Below are positions 1 to 5,323 of a stretch of 5,903 nucleotides of DNA, one piece after another. Both the position numbers and the translations under genes were made by a program. The notes below the pieces were generated by a model that had not been told where the DNA came from, made no database searches, and saw only the letters and a program-made list of their open reading frames with translations. The number at the start of each line of letters is the position of its first letter. Positions within the stretch are counted from its first letter, which is position 1. Location: the NCBI GenBank assembly GCA_024680835.1, contig JAILBP010000226.1, forward strand, positions 1 to 5,903. The letters are read 5' to 3'. Source of the DNA: RGIG6904 sp024680835 (GTDB lineage: Bacteria; Bacillota; Clostridia; Lachnospirales; Lachnospiraceae).

Positions 1-435
1 GTCAAAGATGCTTCGGACAAGGCACATGCTGAGCTTAATGCAGCACAGATCTACGACATTTTCCTGAAGAGATATCAGAATTACACACCGGTGTTTGATG
101 TTAAGGGATGTCATTTCCGTCAGGAAAATAACGGTTATACCGCTACAGTGAATATCGTGGAAGGAGAAACCAAGACACTGGTGGAATCCTTCGGAAACGG
201 TCGTCTTGACGCTGTATCCAATACATTTAAGGAAAAGTTCGGCAAATCCTTCCAGGTTATGTGCTATGAGGAGCATGCCTTAAATGACGGTTCGGATTCC
301 AGCGCCATAGCTTATGTGGGTATACAGAATGATGCAGGTAAACAGTTCTTTGGCATAGGCATAGATCCGGATATCATCCGTGCATCCATAGATGCTTTGA
401 TCGCAGCCATGAACCGTCTGCTGGAGGAAGGCTGA
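1..435 (+). CDS. leuA: 2-isopropylmalate synthase, C-terminal regulatory domain (5' end outside window)
   Basis: The reading frame is open from base 1 to TGA at 433-435, giving the last 144 residues of a longer protein; the GTG at 91 is internal and not a start. The fragment carries the allosteric dimer domain of the long (M. tuberculosis/yeast-type) 2-isopropylmalate synthases. Signs are the helix around NAAQIYDIFLKRY, then ESFGNGRLDAV, CYEEHALNDGSDSSAIAYV and the closing FGIGIDPDIIRASIDALIAA segment, which matches the conserved GVGI...AS...AVVSAVNR end of that family. The enzyme condenses acetyl-CoA with 2-oxoisovalerate in the first committed step of leucine synthesis, and this domain normally senses leucine. 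The catalytic TIM barrel lies upstream and cannot be checked. Citramalate synthase has a related C-terminal domain and is the main alternative, but the EHAL...G.D..A.AYV pattern favours LeuA. Confidence 0.9.
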   Translation, partial: VKDASDKAHAELNAAQIYDIFLKRYQNYTPVFDVKGCHFRQENNGYTATVNIVEGETKTLVESFGNGRLDAVSNTFKEKFGKSFQVMCYEEHALNDGSDSSAIAYVGIQNDAGKQFFGIGIDPDIIRASIDALIAAMNRLLEEG

Positions 436-473
436 TATTTCGCGGAAAAACATTGATAACAGGCAGTAAATTT

Positions 474-499
474 ACAGTCGCCGCTTATGTGGCGACTGT
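474..499 (+). terminator. Hairpin after leuA, probable weak intrinsic terminator or attenuator
   Basis: Bases 474-484 and 489-499 form an 11-bp stem (ACAGTCGCCGC with GTGGCGACTGT, one G-U pair) closed by a TTAT loop. It sits 38 nt after the leuA stop. The following run is only TGTTTACC, a poor U-tract, so termination may be partial. It could instead be a leader hairpin in front of the secreted-protein gene. The stem is seen directly; the role is inferred. Confidence 0.5.
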
Positions 500-514
500 T
501 TACCGACAGATTTT

Positions 515-520
515 GGGGGA
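515..520 (+). promoter_or_regulatory. Ribosome binding site that fixes the start of the secreted-protein gene
   Basis: GGGGGA lies 8 nt before the ATG at 529. It selects that start over the upstream in-frame ATG at 487, which lies in the loop and 3' arm of the 474-499 hairpin and has no Shine-Dalgarno sequence. Confidence 0.7.
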
Positions 521-528
521 TATGTTTC

Positions 529-2247
529 ATGGATAAAAGAGGACGCTGCAGATCTATTATTTGCGCAGCTTTTCTTATGATCTTTATATTGGCGGGAGTC
601 GGACTTAAGGAAACCAGGGCGGATGTCGCGCTGGATAAGACGACAGCCACCGTGGGAGTAGGAAAAAAGGTTGGCTTTTCGATTTTGGGAACTACCAAAA
701 AAGTGAAATGGAAGAGCTCGGATCCGACCATAGCCAAGGTTTCCAAGAAGGGTGTAGTTAAAGGTATCAGTTCCGGCAATGCCAGGATCACGGCGATGGT
801 CGGCAAGAAAAGCTTTACCGCAAAAGTCAAGGTCAGAACCTTTCTGATAAGCGACAGCAAGGTTGACGTGACCGGCGACAAGACAGTTACCCTGACTCTT
901 TTGACGGATGACGGCAGCATAAGATCGAAGGTTGCCGATTCGGATATCTGTTCTGTGATGCTGGGGGATTGGATAGGCGATGATCTTGCGGTTAAAGTAG
1001 TACCTAAAAAGGTAGGATCGACAAAGGTTGTTTTTTCCAATACGATGAATAACGAAACCTGTGTATTGAAGGTTAAGGTAAAATCGGTGCCTGTTGTAGC
1101 CAGCATCGATGAGCCGGTGATATCTACGGGTGCCAGGTATTTTATACCGAATGAAAACAGTATGAGTGTCAGTTTCTCTTTGAGCGGCGCTTCAAATGAC
1201 TGTAATGTGGAGATATATTCGGAGAGCGGTCTGCTGTTAAAGACTATCTATGTTGGCAGCGTGCAGGCAAATACAGCAGTTACGGTAAACTGGGACGGCA
1301 CGGATAATGCAGGTAATCCTTTTGATGGAAGATATACGGTTGGAGTCACTGCAACAGGAGTAAAAGAGAGGCTGGAAGACTATTACCGTATCATGCAGGC
1401 TTCTCCCTTTAAGGGCGGTGACGGAAGCGCTGAAAATCCGTTCAGGTTCGGAACGGCAGCGGAATTGTCGCTGATACCGCAGTATGATGATGAAGGAATC
1501 TACTTCAGGCAGTATGCGGATATAGATTTAAATGGTAATTCGGAAATAGGAGAGCTCTTCCCGACTGCGGCAGGGCTTAAAGGTACAGTCAGCGGTACAG
1601 TGGGTGCTCAGAGGTTTTCAATCGCTAATTATATGTCGTCGAAGCCGCTCTTCGGTTATATCGGAGAGACCGGATGCGTATCGGGTATAACTCTTTCGGA
1701 TGCGCTGATAAGCGGAGGAGGAGCGACTCTTGCAGTGCATAATTACGGTGTTATCGAAAATTGCGTTGTCGATGCCGCCATCAGTATTACCAAGACAAAC
1801 AACCTTAAGGGTGGCCTGATAGCTACTACCAATTATGGCAGTATCACGGGATGTGACTGTTCCGGAGATATCAGGATGACGCTCAGTTCTCTTTTATCCA
1901 TTGTGACGGCGAGGGTTGGAGGAGTCGTGGCTGAAAATAACGGTCAGATCTACAGATGCACTGCCAAGGTGGACATGAATGTCAGCATCAGCATGTCATC
2001 GACGGCAGAGAGCGGATCTTTTGCCTATGTCGGAGGAATTGCGGGAGAAAATCCGGAAGGAGCCGTAATATCCGAGGCAACCTATAACGGTAAGCTCACG
2101 GTCAACATGGGAACGGATGAAAATTCGCCCACATCATACGTCGGCGGTGTGTGCGGCGTGAATAACGGCATCACAAGCGGATGCGGTTTCAGTTGTTATG
2201 ATGAAAACATTAAAGAGGTAGGATACGGAGCCGGAATCAGCAGTTGA
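529..2247 (+). CDS. Secreted multidomain protein: Big_2 Ig, second Ig-like, FlgD-type Ig and GLUG-like repeats
   Basis: A 572-residue protein starting at ATG 529 (good ribosome binding site, immediate signal peptide). Residues 1-31 form a signal peptide: basic MDKRGRCRS, a hydrophobic stretch IICAAFLMIFILAGVGL, and likely cleavage near TRA/DVA. Residues 32-103 are a bacterial group 2 Ig domain (VKWKSSDPTIAKVSKKGVV and GNARITA signatures). Residues 104-187 look like a second, divergent Ig-like domain. Residues about 190-277 match the FlgD/CHU_C Ig fold (VEIYSESGLLLKTI, then VNWDGTDNAGNPFDGRYTV). From 295 a GGDGSAENPF...YADIDLNGN module opens a likely beta-helix with about five GLUG-like units at 401-418, 429-448, 464-483, 502-522 and 539-560. 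I see no LPXTG motif, SLH domain or C-terminal membrane anchor, so it may be released or held non-covalently. No enzyme motif is visible. It is probably an adhesin or other cell-surface protein; the substrate is unknown. rpe follows after 59 nt. Confidence 0.8.
   Translation: MDKRGRCRSIICAAFLMIFILAGVGLKETRADVALDKTTATVGVGKKVGFSILGTTKKVKWKSSDPTIAKVSKKGVVKGISSGNARITAMVGKKSFTAKVKVRTFLISDSKVDVTGDKTVTLTLLTDDGSIRSKVADSDICSVMLGDWIGDDLAVKVVPKKVGSTKVVFSNTMNNETCVLKVKVKSVPVVASIDEPVISTGARYFIPNENSMSVSFSLSGASNDCNVEIYSESGLLLKTIYVGSVQANTAVTVNWDGTDNAGNPFDGRYTVGVTATGVKERLEDYYRIMQASPFKGGDGSAENPFRFGTAAELSLIPQYDDEGIYFRQYADIDLNGNSEIGELFPTAAGLKGTVSGTVGAQRFSIANYMSSKPLFGYIGETGCVSGITLSDALISGGGATLAVHNYGVIENCVVDAAISITKTNNLKGGLIATTNYGSITGCDCSGDIRMTLSSLLSIVTARVGGVVAENNGQIYRCTAKVDMNVSISMSSTAESGSFAYVGGIAGENPEGAVISEATYNGKLTVNMGTDENSPTSYVGGVCGVNNGITSGCGFSCYDENIKEVGYGAGISS
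1729..2208 (+). repeat. GLUG-like protein repeats, about five degenerate units
   Basis: The encoded residues 401-560 repeat the pattern GG(I/V/L)xxxNxGxIxxCxxxxxx roughly every 35-38 residues: LAVHNYGVIENCVV, GGLIATTNYGSITGCDC, GGVVAENNGQIYRCTA, GGIAGENPEGAVISEA and GGVCGVNNGITSGC. The repeat is visible at protein level only, and the DNA copies have diverged. Such units usually stack into a right-handed beta-helix. Confidence 0.6.
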
Positions 2248-2293
2248 TAAAGGGCGGGAGCTTAAATGAGCTGCTTCGGGGATACATTATTGC

Positions 2294-2300
2294 AGGGAGG
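2294..2300 (+). promoter_or_regulatory. Ribosome binding site that fixes the rpe start
   Basis: AGGGAGG sits 6 nt before ATG 2307. This favours 2307 over the in-frame ATG at 2244, which overlaps the end of the preceding gene and would add 21 residues absent from the family. Confidence 0.85.
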
Positions 2301-2306
2301 CGCATA

Positions 2307-2966
2307 ATGAATTATTTATCCGCGTCGCTTTTGGCGGCGGATTTTGCGAAACTGGGAGAACAGATACAGGAAGTTGATAAAGCAGGCGCTCACTACATTC
2401 ATTATGATGTTATGGATGGATGTTTTGTGCCTAATATTTCCATGGGAATACCGGTGTTGAGTTCGATCAGAAAATGCACAGACAAGATTCTCGATGTACA
2501 TTTGATGATAGAGGATCCGGCCAGGTATATTGGGGATTTTGCAAAGGCAGGGGCGGACATCATCACGGTACATGCTGAGGCAGCAACACATTTGGATCAG
2601 GTCATACGCAGTATCAAAGCACTTGGACTCAAGGCGGGAGTAGCCCTGAATCCGGCCACCCCCGTGAACGTGGTGGAGAATATCCTGCAGATGGCGGATA
2701 TGATATTGATCATGACGGTTAATCCCGGTTTTGGCGGTCAGAAACTCATAGATTATACACTGGACAAGATCACTGTTTTAAGAGAGATGATCAGTGATAA
2801 AGGTCTTAATACCGACATAGAGGTGGACGGCGGAGTCACCGTGGACAATGTTGATAAGGTGCTGAAGGCCGGGGCCAATGTTATTGTCAGTGGAAGCAGT
2901 GTTTTTAAGGGAAATGCGACAGAGAATACAAAGCGTTTTTTGGAGAAACTGGGCAGAAACTGTTAA
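2307..2966 (+). CDS. rpe: Ribulose-phosphate 3-epimerase
   Basis: A 219-residue protein, the usual length for the family. It interconverts ribulose 5-phosphate and xylulose 5-phosphate in the pentose phosphate pathway, in the cytoplasm, as a metal-dependent TIM barrel. Family signatures appear in order: SASLLAADF at the N-terminus, HYDVMDGCFVPN with metal/catalytic H32 and D34, DVHLMIEDP with H65, MTVNPGFGGQ at about 136-145, the second acid D174 in EVDGGV, and the phosphate-binding GSSVF at 196-200. All expected metal ligands (H32, D34, H65, D174) are present, so it should be active. It follows the secreted-protein gene by 59 nt with no evident terminator between them, so read-through is likely although the functions are unrelated. 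In many Firmicutes rpe lies next to rsgA and thiN; that arrangement is not seen here. Confidence 0.96.
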   Translation: MNYLSASLLAADFAKLGEQIQEVDKAGAHYIHYDVMDGCFVPNISMGIPVLSSIRKCTDKILDVHLMIEDPARYIGDFAKAGADIITVHAEAATHLDQVIRSIKALGLKAGVALNPATPVNVVENILQMADMILIMTVNPGFGGQKLIDYTLDKITVLREMISDKGLNTDIEVDGGVTVDNVDKVLKAGANVIVSGSSVFKGNATENTKRFLEKLGRNC

Positions 2967-2974
2967 AATGGCGG

Positions 2975-3003
2975 TTGAATATGGGACGGATCTGTGATAT
3001 ATT
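2975..3003 (+). promoter_or_regulatory. Sigma-A type promoter for lepB
   Basis: A -35 box TTGAAT (2975-2980) is separated by exactly 17 nt from a -10 box TATATT (2998-3003), and TGA directly before it makes an extended -10 (TGn). Transcription would start near 3010, leaving a leader of about 54 nt before lepB. The promoter begins 8 nt after the rpe stop. Found by eye against the consensus. Confidence 0.6.
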
Positions 3004-3012
3004 ACAGATTCG
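2987..3012 (+). promoter_or_regulatory. Dyad overlapping the lepB -10 box, candidate operator
   Basis: An imperfect inverted repeat of 11 bp per arm (CGGATCTGTGA with TTACAGATTCG, two G-T mismatches, TATA centre) is centred on the -10 box. The inner core TGTGATATATTACA is palindrome-like, as in many repressor sites. The symmetry is seen directly; binding by a regulator is inference. It is unlikely to be the rpe terminator because no T-run follows. Confidence 0.4.
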
Positions 3013-3063
3013 GCGATGCATTGTTTGCATAAGTCGAAATATCGATTGGATATAACATAGAAA

Positions 3064-3765
3064 ATGGATAATTTGGAAAGTACGGAAAATACACAATACG
3101 GTGATAATACGGTAAAAACAACGGCGGATCCGGGCGGTGATTTAACGCAGACCGGGAGCAAGGCTTCAGATATCAGGAAGGACGTTATCCGTGAAATATT
3201 AAGCTGGGTTGAGGTGATCGTGGCAGCTTTTCTTTTGTCATTGTTTGTCACGAAGGTCATACTCATCAACGCTACTGTACCGTCGGGGTCCATGGAGAAT
3301 CTTATCCAACCCGGGGACAGGCTCTTTGGCTTCAGATTATCGTATGCTTTTTCGGAGCCGGAGAGGTTCGATGTTGTGATATTCAAATATCCGGTGGATG
3401 AGACGGATAATTACATCAAGCGAATTATCGGTCTTCCGGGTGAGCATGTGGAGATCGACAACGGAAAGATATATATAGACGGTTCGGATATACCCTTAAA
3501 GGAAGATTATCTTCCCGAAAAATGGAAACATGACAATGATGGTTATGATTTCCATGTTCCGGAGGGATGCTATCTCTGCCTCGGTGATAACCGCAATATT
3601 TCTCTTGACGCAAGATTCTGGGCAGAGGAGGCTGTTGAGGCGGGGCTTGCGCCGTCGGTGGCAGAGGCTGAGGAATATACGTATGTAAAAAAATCCCAGA
3701 TTCTGGGTAAGGCAGTGATAAAATATTGGCCGAAGATAGTGCTGCTCAGCAATTACCGGGAGTAG
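3064..3765 (+). CDS. lepB: Signal peptidase I (type I leader peptidase)
   Basis: A 233-residue membrane serine protease that removes signal peptides from exported proteins on the outer face of the membrane; it could process the secreted protein encoded upstream. An acidic, low-complexity cytoplasmic N-terminus of about 40 residues precedes a single membrane segment at about 46-68. Box B is VPSGSMENLI with nucleophile S76, and the general base K119 lies in DNYIKRIIGLPGE (box D). Box E is GDNRNISLDARFW (174-186), retaining S180, D182 and R184; ILGKAVIKYWP follows near the end. ATG 3064 is the first possible start, with an in-frame TAG at 3058-3060, though its ribosome binding site is weak. Two oddities: Asn rather than Pro after SGSME, and about 20 acidic residues inserted between box E and ILGKA. 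The gene is monocistronic or runs on into the tRNA and mreB. Confidence 0.95.
   Translation: MDNLESTENTQYGDNTVKTTADPGGDLTQTGSKASDIRKDVIREILSWVEVIVAAFLLSLFVTKVILINATVPSGSMENLIQPGDRLFGFRLSYAFSEPERFDVVIFKYPVDETDNYIKRIIGLPGEHVEIDNGKIYIDGSDIPLKEDYLPEKWKHDNDGYDFHVPEGCYLCLGDNRNISLDARFWAEEAVEAGLAPSVAEAEEYTYVKKSQILGKAVIKYWPKIVLLSNYRE
3716..3724 (+). promoter_or_regulatory. Possible extended -10 promoter inside lepB for tRNA-Leu
   Basis: TGATAAAAT gives TGn plus a 5/6 match to TATAAT near the lepB 3' end, about 47 nt upstream of a start near 3731 to the tRNA. No good -35 box is present at 16-18 nt spacing, so this is weak. The alternative is read-through from the lepB promoter. Confidence 0.22.
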
Positions 3766-3777
3766 GGCTGTCACTTT

Positions 3778-3859
3778 GCGGATATGGTGAAACTGGCAGA
3801 CACGATAGATTTAGGTTCTATTGCCTTACGGCGTGCAGGTTCAAGTCCTGTTATCCGCA
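3778..3859 (+). tRNA. tRNA-Leu, anticodon UAG
   Basis: The 82-nt gene folds fully as a class II tRNA. The acceptor arms are GCGGATA (3778-3784) and TATCCGC (3852-3858) with discriminator A3859. The D arm is GTG/CAC with GG in the loop. The anticodon stem ATAGA/TCTAT (3805-3809 and 3817-3821) encloses loop TTTAGGT with anticodon TAG at 3812-3814, reading CUA and probably other CUN leucine codons. A long variable arm TGCCTTACGGCG is followed by a T arm with TTCAAGT in the loop. CCA is not encoded. It starts 12 nt after the lepB stop and ends 47 nt before mreB, with no terminator on either side, so processing from a longer transcript is likely. Confidence 0.95.
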
Positions 3860-3891
3860 TTGTTATACACGTTTGTCTTTCGATCTTTTAC

Positions 3892-3897
3892 AAGGAG
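3892..3897 (+). promoter_or_regulatory. Ribosome binding site that fixes the mreB start
   Basis: AAGGAG lies 9 nt before ATG 3907. It shows that translation starts here and not at the in-frame ATG at 3784, which lies inside the tRNA gene. Confidence 0.85.
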
Positions 3898-3906
3898 TTT
3901 TTTAAT

Positions 3907-4899
3907 ATGGCAGGAACAGATATAGGTATCGATCTTGGTACCGCTAGCATTTTGGTATATGTAAACGGGAAGGGAGTTGTGTTAAAAGAGCCATCAGTGG
4001 TAGCTTTTGACCGCACTTCAAATAAGATAGTGGCGATAGGTGAGGATGCGAGGCTCATGCTGGGGCGTACCCCCGGAAACATCGTGGCAGTGCGTCCTTT
4101 GAGACAGGGTGTTATCTCGGATTACACGGTTACTGAAAAGATGATCCAGTATTTCATTCAGAAATCGGTGGGAAGAAGATCCCTGAGAAAACCTCGTATA
4201 GCAGTATGCGTGCCCAGCGGCGTTACGGAAGTTGAGAAAAAGGCTGTTGAGGATGCCACATACGAGGCCGGAGCCAGGGAAGTCCAGATCATAGAGGAGC
4301 CGATAGCGGCAGCTATAGGCGCGGGCATTGATATTTCAAAGCCCTGCGGCAATATGATAGTGGATATAGGCGGCGGTACCGCGGATATTGCGGTGATCTC
4401 TCTCGGCGGCTCCGTTGTCAGCGCATCTGTCAAGATCGCCGGAGATGATTTTGATGATGCAATAGTGCGTTATATGAGGAAAAAACATAATCTTCTGATA
4501 GGAGAGAGGACCGCGGAGGATGTCAAGATAAAGATCGGAACCTGTTTTCCGCTGGCAGAGAACCTTGAGATGGATGTCAGGGGAAGGAACCTTGTGACGG
4601 GACTTCCAAAGACGGTTACAGTTACAAGTGATGAGACAGAGGAGGCTTTGCGCGAGGCTACGGGACGCATTATAGAGGCAATACATGGCGTTCTGGAAAA
4701 GACCCCGCCGGAGCTGGCGGCGGATGTGGCTGAGAGAGGCGTGGTCCTGACGGGAGGAGGAGCGCTTTTGAGAGGTCTTGAGGAACTCATAAGCGACCGT
4801 ACCGGCATCAATTGCATGACGGCGGAGGATGCAATGCAGTGCGTTGCCATAGGAACAGGACGATTCGTTGATTTCCTGGCAGGGAAACGCGGAGAGTAA
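3907..4899 (+). CDS. mreB: MreB-family cell-shape protein, Mbl-like
   Basis: A 330-residue bacterial actin homologue, the normal family length. It polymerises with ATP under the membrane and guides lateral cell-wall synthesis by the elongation machinery, so the cell is probably rod-shaped or curved. Actin-fold motifs are in order: phosphate-1 DIGIDLGTAS (5-14), PGNIVAVRPL (56-65), VPSGVTEVEKKA (102-113), IIEEPIAAAIGAG with catalytic-type E131, phosphate-2 DIGGGTADIAVI (153-164), AGDDFD (178-183), GERTAEDVKIKIG (199-211) and adenosine motif LTGGGALLRGLEEL (281-294). The sequence resembles B. subtilis Mbl more than MreB (GKGVVLKEPSVVA, GRTPGNIVAVRPL, TPPELAAD). Ser replaces the usual Asn in the DLGTAN motif. 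The downstream flagellar gene reproduces the Bacillus mbl-flhO order. The usual mreC and mreD partners are not adjacent. It ends before a strong terminator. Confidence 0.95.
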   Translation: MAGTDIGIDLGTASILVYVNGKGVVLKEPSVVAFDRTSNKIVAIGEDARLMLGRTPGNIVAVRPLRQGVISDYTVTEKMIQYFIQKSVGRRSLRKPRIAVCVPSGVTEVEKKAVEDATYEAGAREVQIIEEPIAAAIGAGIDISKPCGNMIVDIGGGTADIAVISLGGSVVSASVKIAGDDFDDAIVRYMRKKHNLLIGERTAEDVKIKIGTCFPLAENLEMDVRGRNLVTGLPKTVTVTSDETEEALREATGRIIEAIHGVLEKTPPELAADVAERGVVLTGGGALLRGLEELISDRTGINCMTAEDAMQCVAIGTGRFVDFLAGKRGE

Positions 4900-4917
4900 A
4901 ATATACAGATCATATTA

Positions 4918-4950
4918 CAGCAGCTGTCTTTTGACGGTTGCTGATTTTTT
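4918..4950 (+). terminator. Intrinsic terminator after mreB
   Basis: CAGCAGCTGTC (4918-4928) pairs with GACGGTTGCTG (4933-4943) around a TTTT loop, an 11-bp stem with two G-U pairs, followed by A and six T residues (4945-4950). It lies 18 nt after the mreB stop and separates mreB from the flagellar unit. Confidence 0.85.
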
Positions 4951-4992
4951 ATGAGACGGGCACAGACGGTCGTATCTTCATGAAAAAAGATG

Positions 4993-5021
4993 TTGTCTTT
5001 TGCATAACGAAAATATAAAAT
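4993..5021 (+). promoter_or_regulatory. Possible sigma-A type promoter in the mreB-flhO gap
   Basis: TTGTCT (4993-4998) and TAAAAT (5016-5021) are spaced by 17 nt within AT-rich sequence. Transcription would begin near 5028, just ahead of the GC-rich folded stretch. The -35 box is only a 4/6 match, and other -10 choices in this AT-rich run exist, so it is tentative. Confidence 0.35.
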
Positions 5022-5027
5022 ATGATA

Positions 5028-5145
5028 TAGAAACGACACGGTGCAGGCGACAGCGATAGCGGCAGTAAAGCCCGGCAGGGCAGAACTTCCGGCTTGCCGG
5101 GCAGAGTAGAGACACCGGGGCGAGTCTGCAGAATGCACGTAAAGT
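5028..5145 (+). other. GC-rich foldable intergenic stretch, possible structured RNA
   Basis: Within the 417-nt gap after mreB this part is clearly richer in G and C than its AT-rich flanks. GCCCGGCAGG (5070-5079) pairs with CTTGCCGGGC (5093-5102), a 10-bp stem with one G-U pair and a 13-nt loop. GTGCA (5041-5045) and TGCAC (5134-5138) could close an outer helix. I recognise no riboswitch class: the c-di-GMP motifs expected before flagellar genes are absent. No terminator follows directly, so it may be a 5' leader rather than a free RNA. No coding sequence is convincing here. Confidence 0.3.
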
Positions 5146-5180
5146 GGCTTCGAATAGTGAGACAAAATTGAAAAGAAATG

Positions 5181-5207
5181 TAAAGATTACTGCAAAAAAG
5201 CCGATAA
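5181..5207 (+). promoter_or_regulatory. Sigma-D (sigma-28, FliA-type) flagellar promoter
   Basis: TAAA (5181-5184), then exactly 15 nt, then GCCGATAA (5200-5207). This matches the sigma-D consensus TAAA-N15-GCCGATAT at all but the last base. Transcription would start near 5214, about 100 nt before the flagellar rod/hook gene at 5317. In B. subtilis, to my recollection, flhO-flhP is likewise sigma-D dependent, which fits. Found by eye; it is the best regulatory match in the window. Confidence 0.85.
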
Positions 5208-5213
5208 AAAAAG

Positions 5214-5231
5214 TGAGGTTGTTTAACCTCA
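5214..5231 (+). promoter_or_regulatory. Hairpin at the 5' end of the sigma-D transcript
   Basis: TGAGGTT (5214-5220) pairs perfectly with AACCTCA (5225-5231) around a GTTT loop. It would form at the very start of the predicted transcript, where it could protect the RNA end. It also covers an SD-like GAGG and the A of ATG 5231. Confidence 0.4.
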
Positions 5232-5323
5232 TGTCAGAAGAGGATAAAAAACCGCAGGGACGCGGTTTTATGGCATACAGGGATGTATTTTTGCAGGTAC
5301 TGCGGAGGTACATTTTATGCTGA
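5231..5323 (+). CDS. Possible 30-residue upstream ORF overlapping the flhO start
   Basis: ATG 5231 to TGA 5323 encodes 30 residues, beginning MSEEDKKPQGRGF and ending LQVLRRYILC. It lies just inside the predicted sigma-D transcript and overlaps the first 7 nt of flhO in another frame (TTATGCTGA), which would allow translational coupling. The only SD-like sequence, GAGG at 5215-5218, is 12 nt from the ATG and is paired in a hairpin. The frame stays open upstream to 5069, and the stretch could be open by chance. I recognise no family. It might be a leader peptide or nothing. Confidence 0.22.
   Translation: MSEEDKKPQGRGFMAYRDVFLQVLRRYILC
5248..5269 (+). terminator. Leader hairpin with T-run, possible attenuator
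   Basis: AAAACCGC (5248-5255) pairs with GCGGTTTT (5262-5269), an 8-bp stem with a 6-nt loop, 47 nt before flhO. On the + strand only the four T residues of the stem are available, so termination would be weak. On the - strand the T-run is longer (GCGGTTTTTTAT), so it could stop antisense transcription instead. Confidence 0.3.

Noticed and set aside
91..435. A separate 114-residue protein starting at GTG 91
   Set aside because: The frame is open to base 1 and the upstream residues continue the LeuA regulatory domain, so GTG 91 is internal.
312..1106. Minus-strand 264-codon ORF opposite leuA and the secreted-protein gene
   Set aside because: It crosses two well-supported + strand genes and the hairpin between them, and has no recognisable domain or start signal.
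3051..3056. TATAAC as the lepB -10 box
   Set aside because: It would leave almost no leader before ATG 3064 and has no -35 box at 16-18 nt; the TTGAAT-N17-TATATT pair is much better.
4980..5018. Mini-ORF from ATG 4980 (MKKDVVF...)
   Set aside because: It has twelve codons, no ribosome binding site and overlaps promoter-like AT-rich sequence; nothing supports translation.
4470..5165. Minus-strand 231-codon ORF over the mreB 3' half
   Set aside because: It is a shadow of mreB codon bias and runs across the mreB terminator; the translation is low-complexity Ser/Pro-rich with no domain.
5028..5210. c-di-GMP (GEMM-I) riboswitch before the flagellar gene
   Set aside because: The conserved blocks such as GGCAAACC and the GGACGCAAAGCC-type element are not present.
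4978..5313. Minus-strand 111-codon ORF in the mreB-flhO gap
   Set aside because: It lacks a ribosome binding site, resembles no family I know, and runs antisense to the sigma-D promoter and the flhO ribosome binding site.
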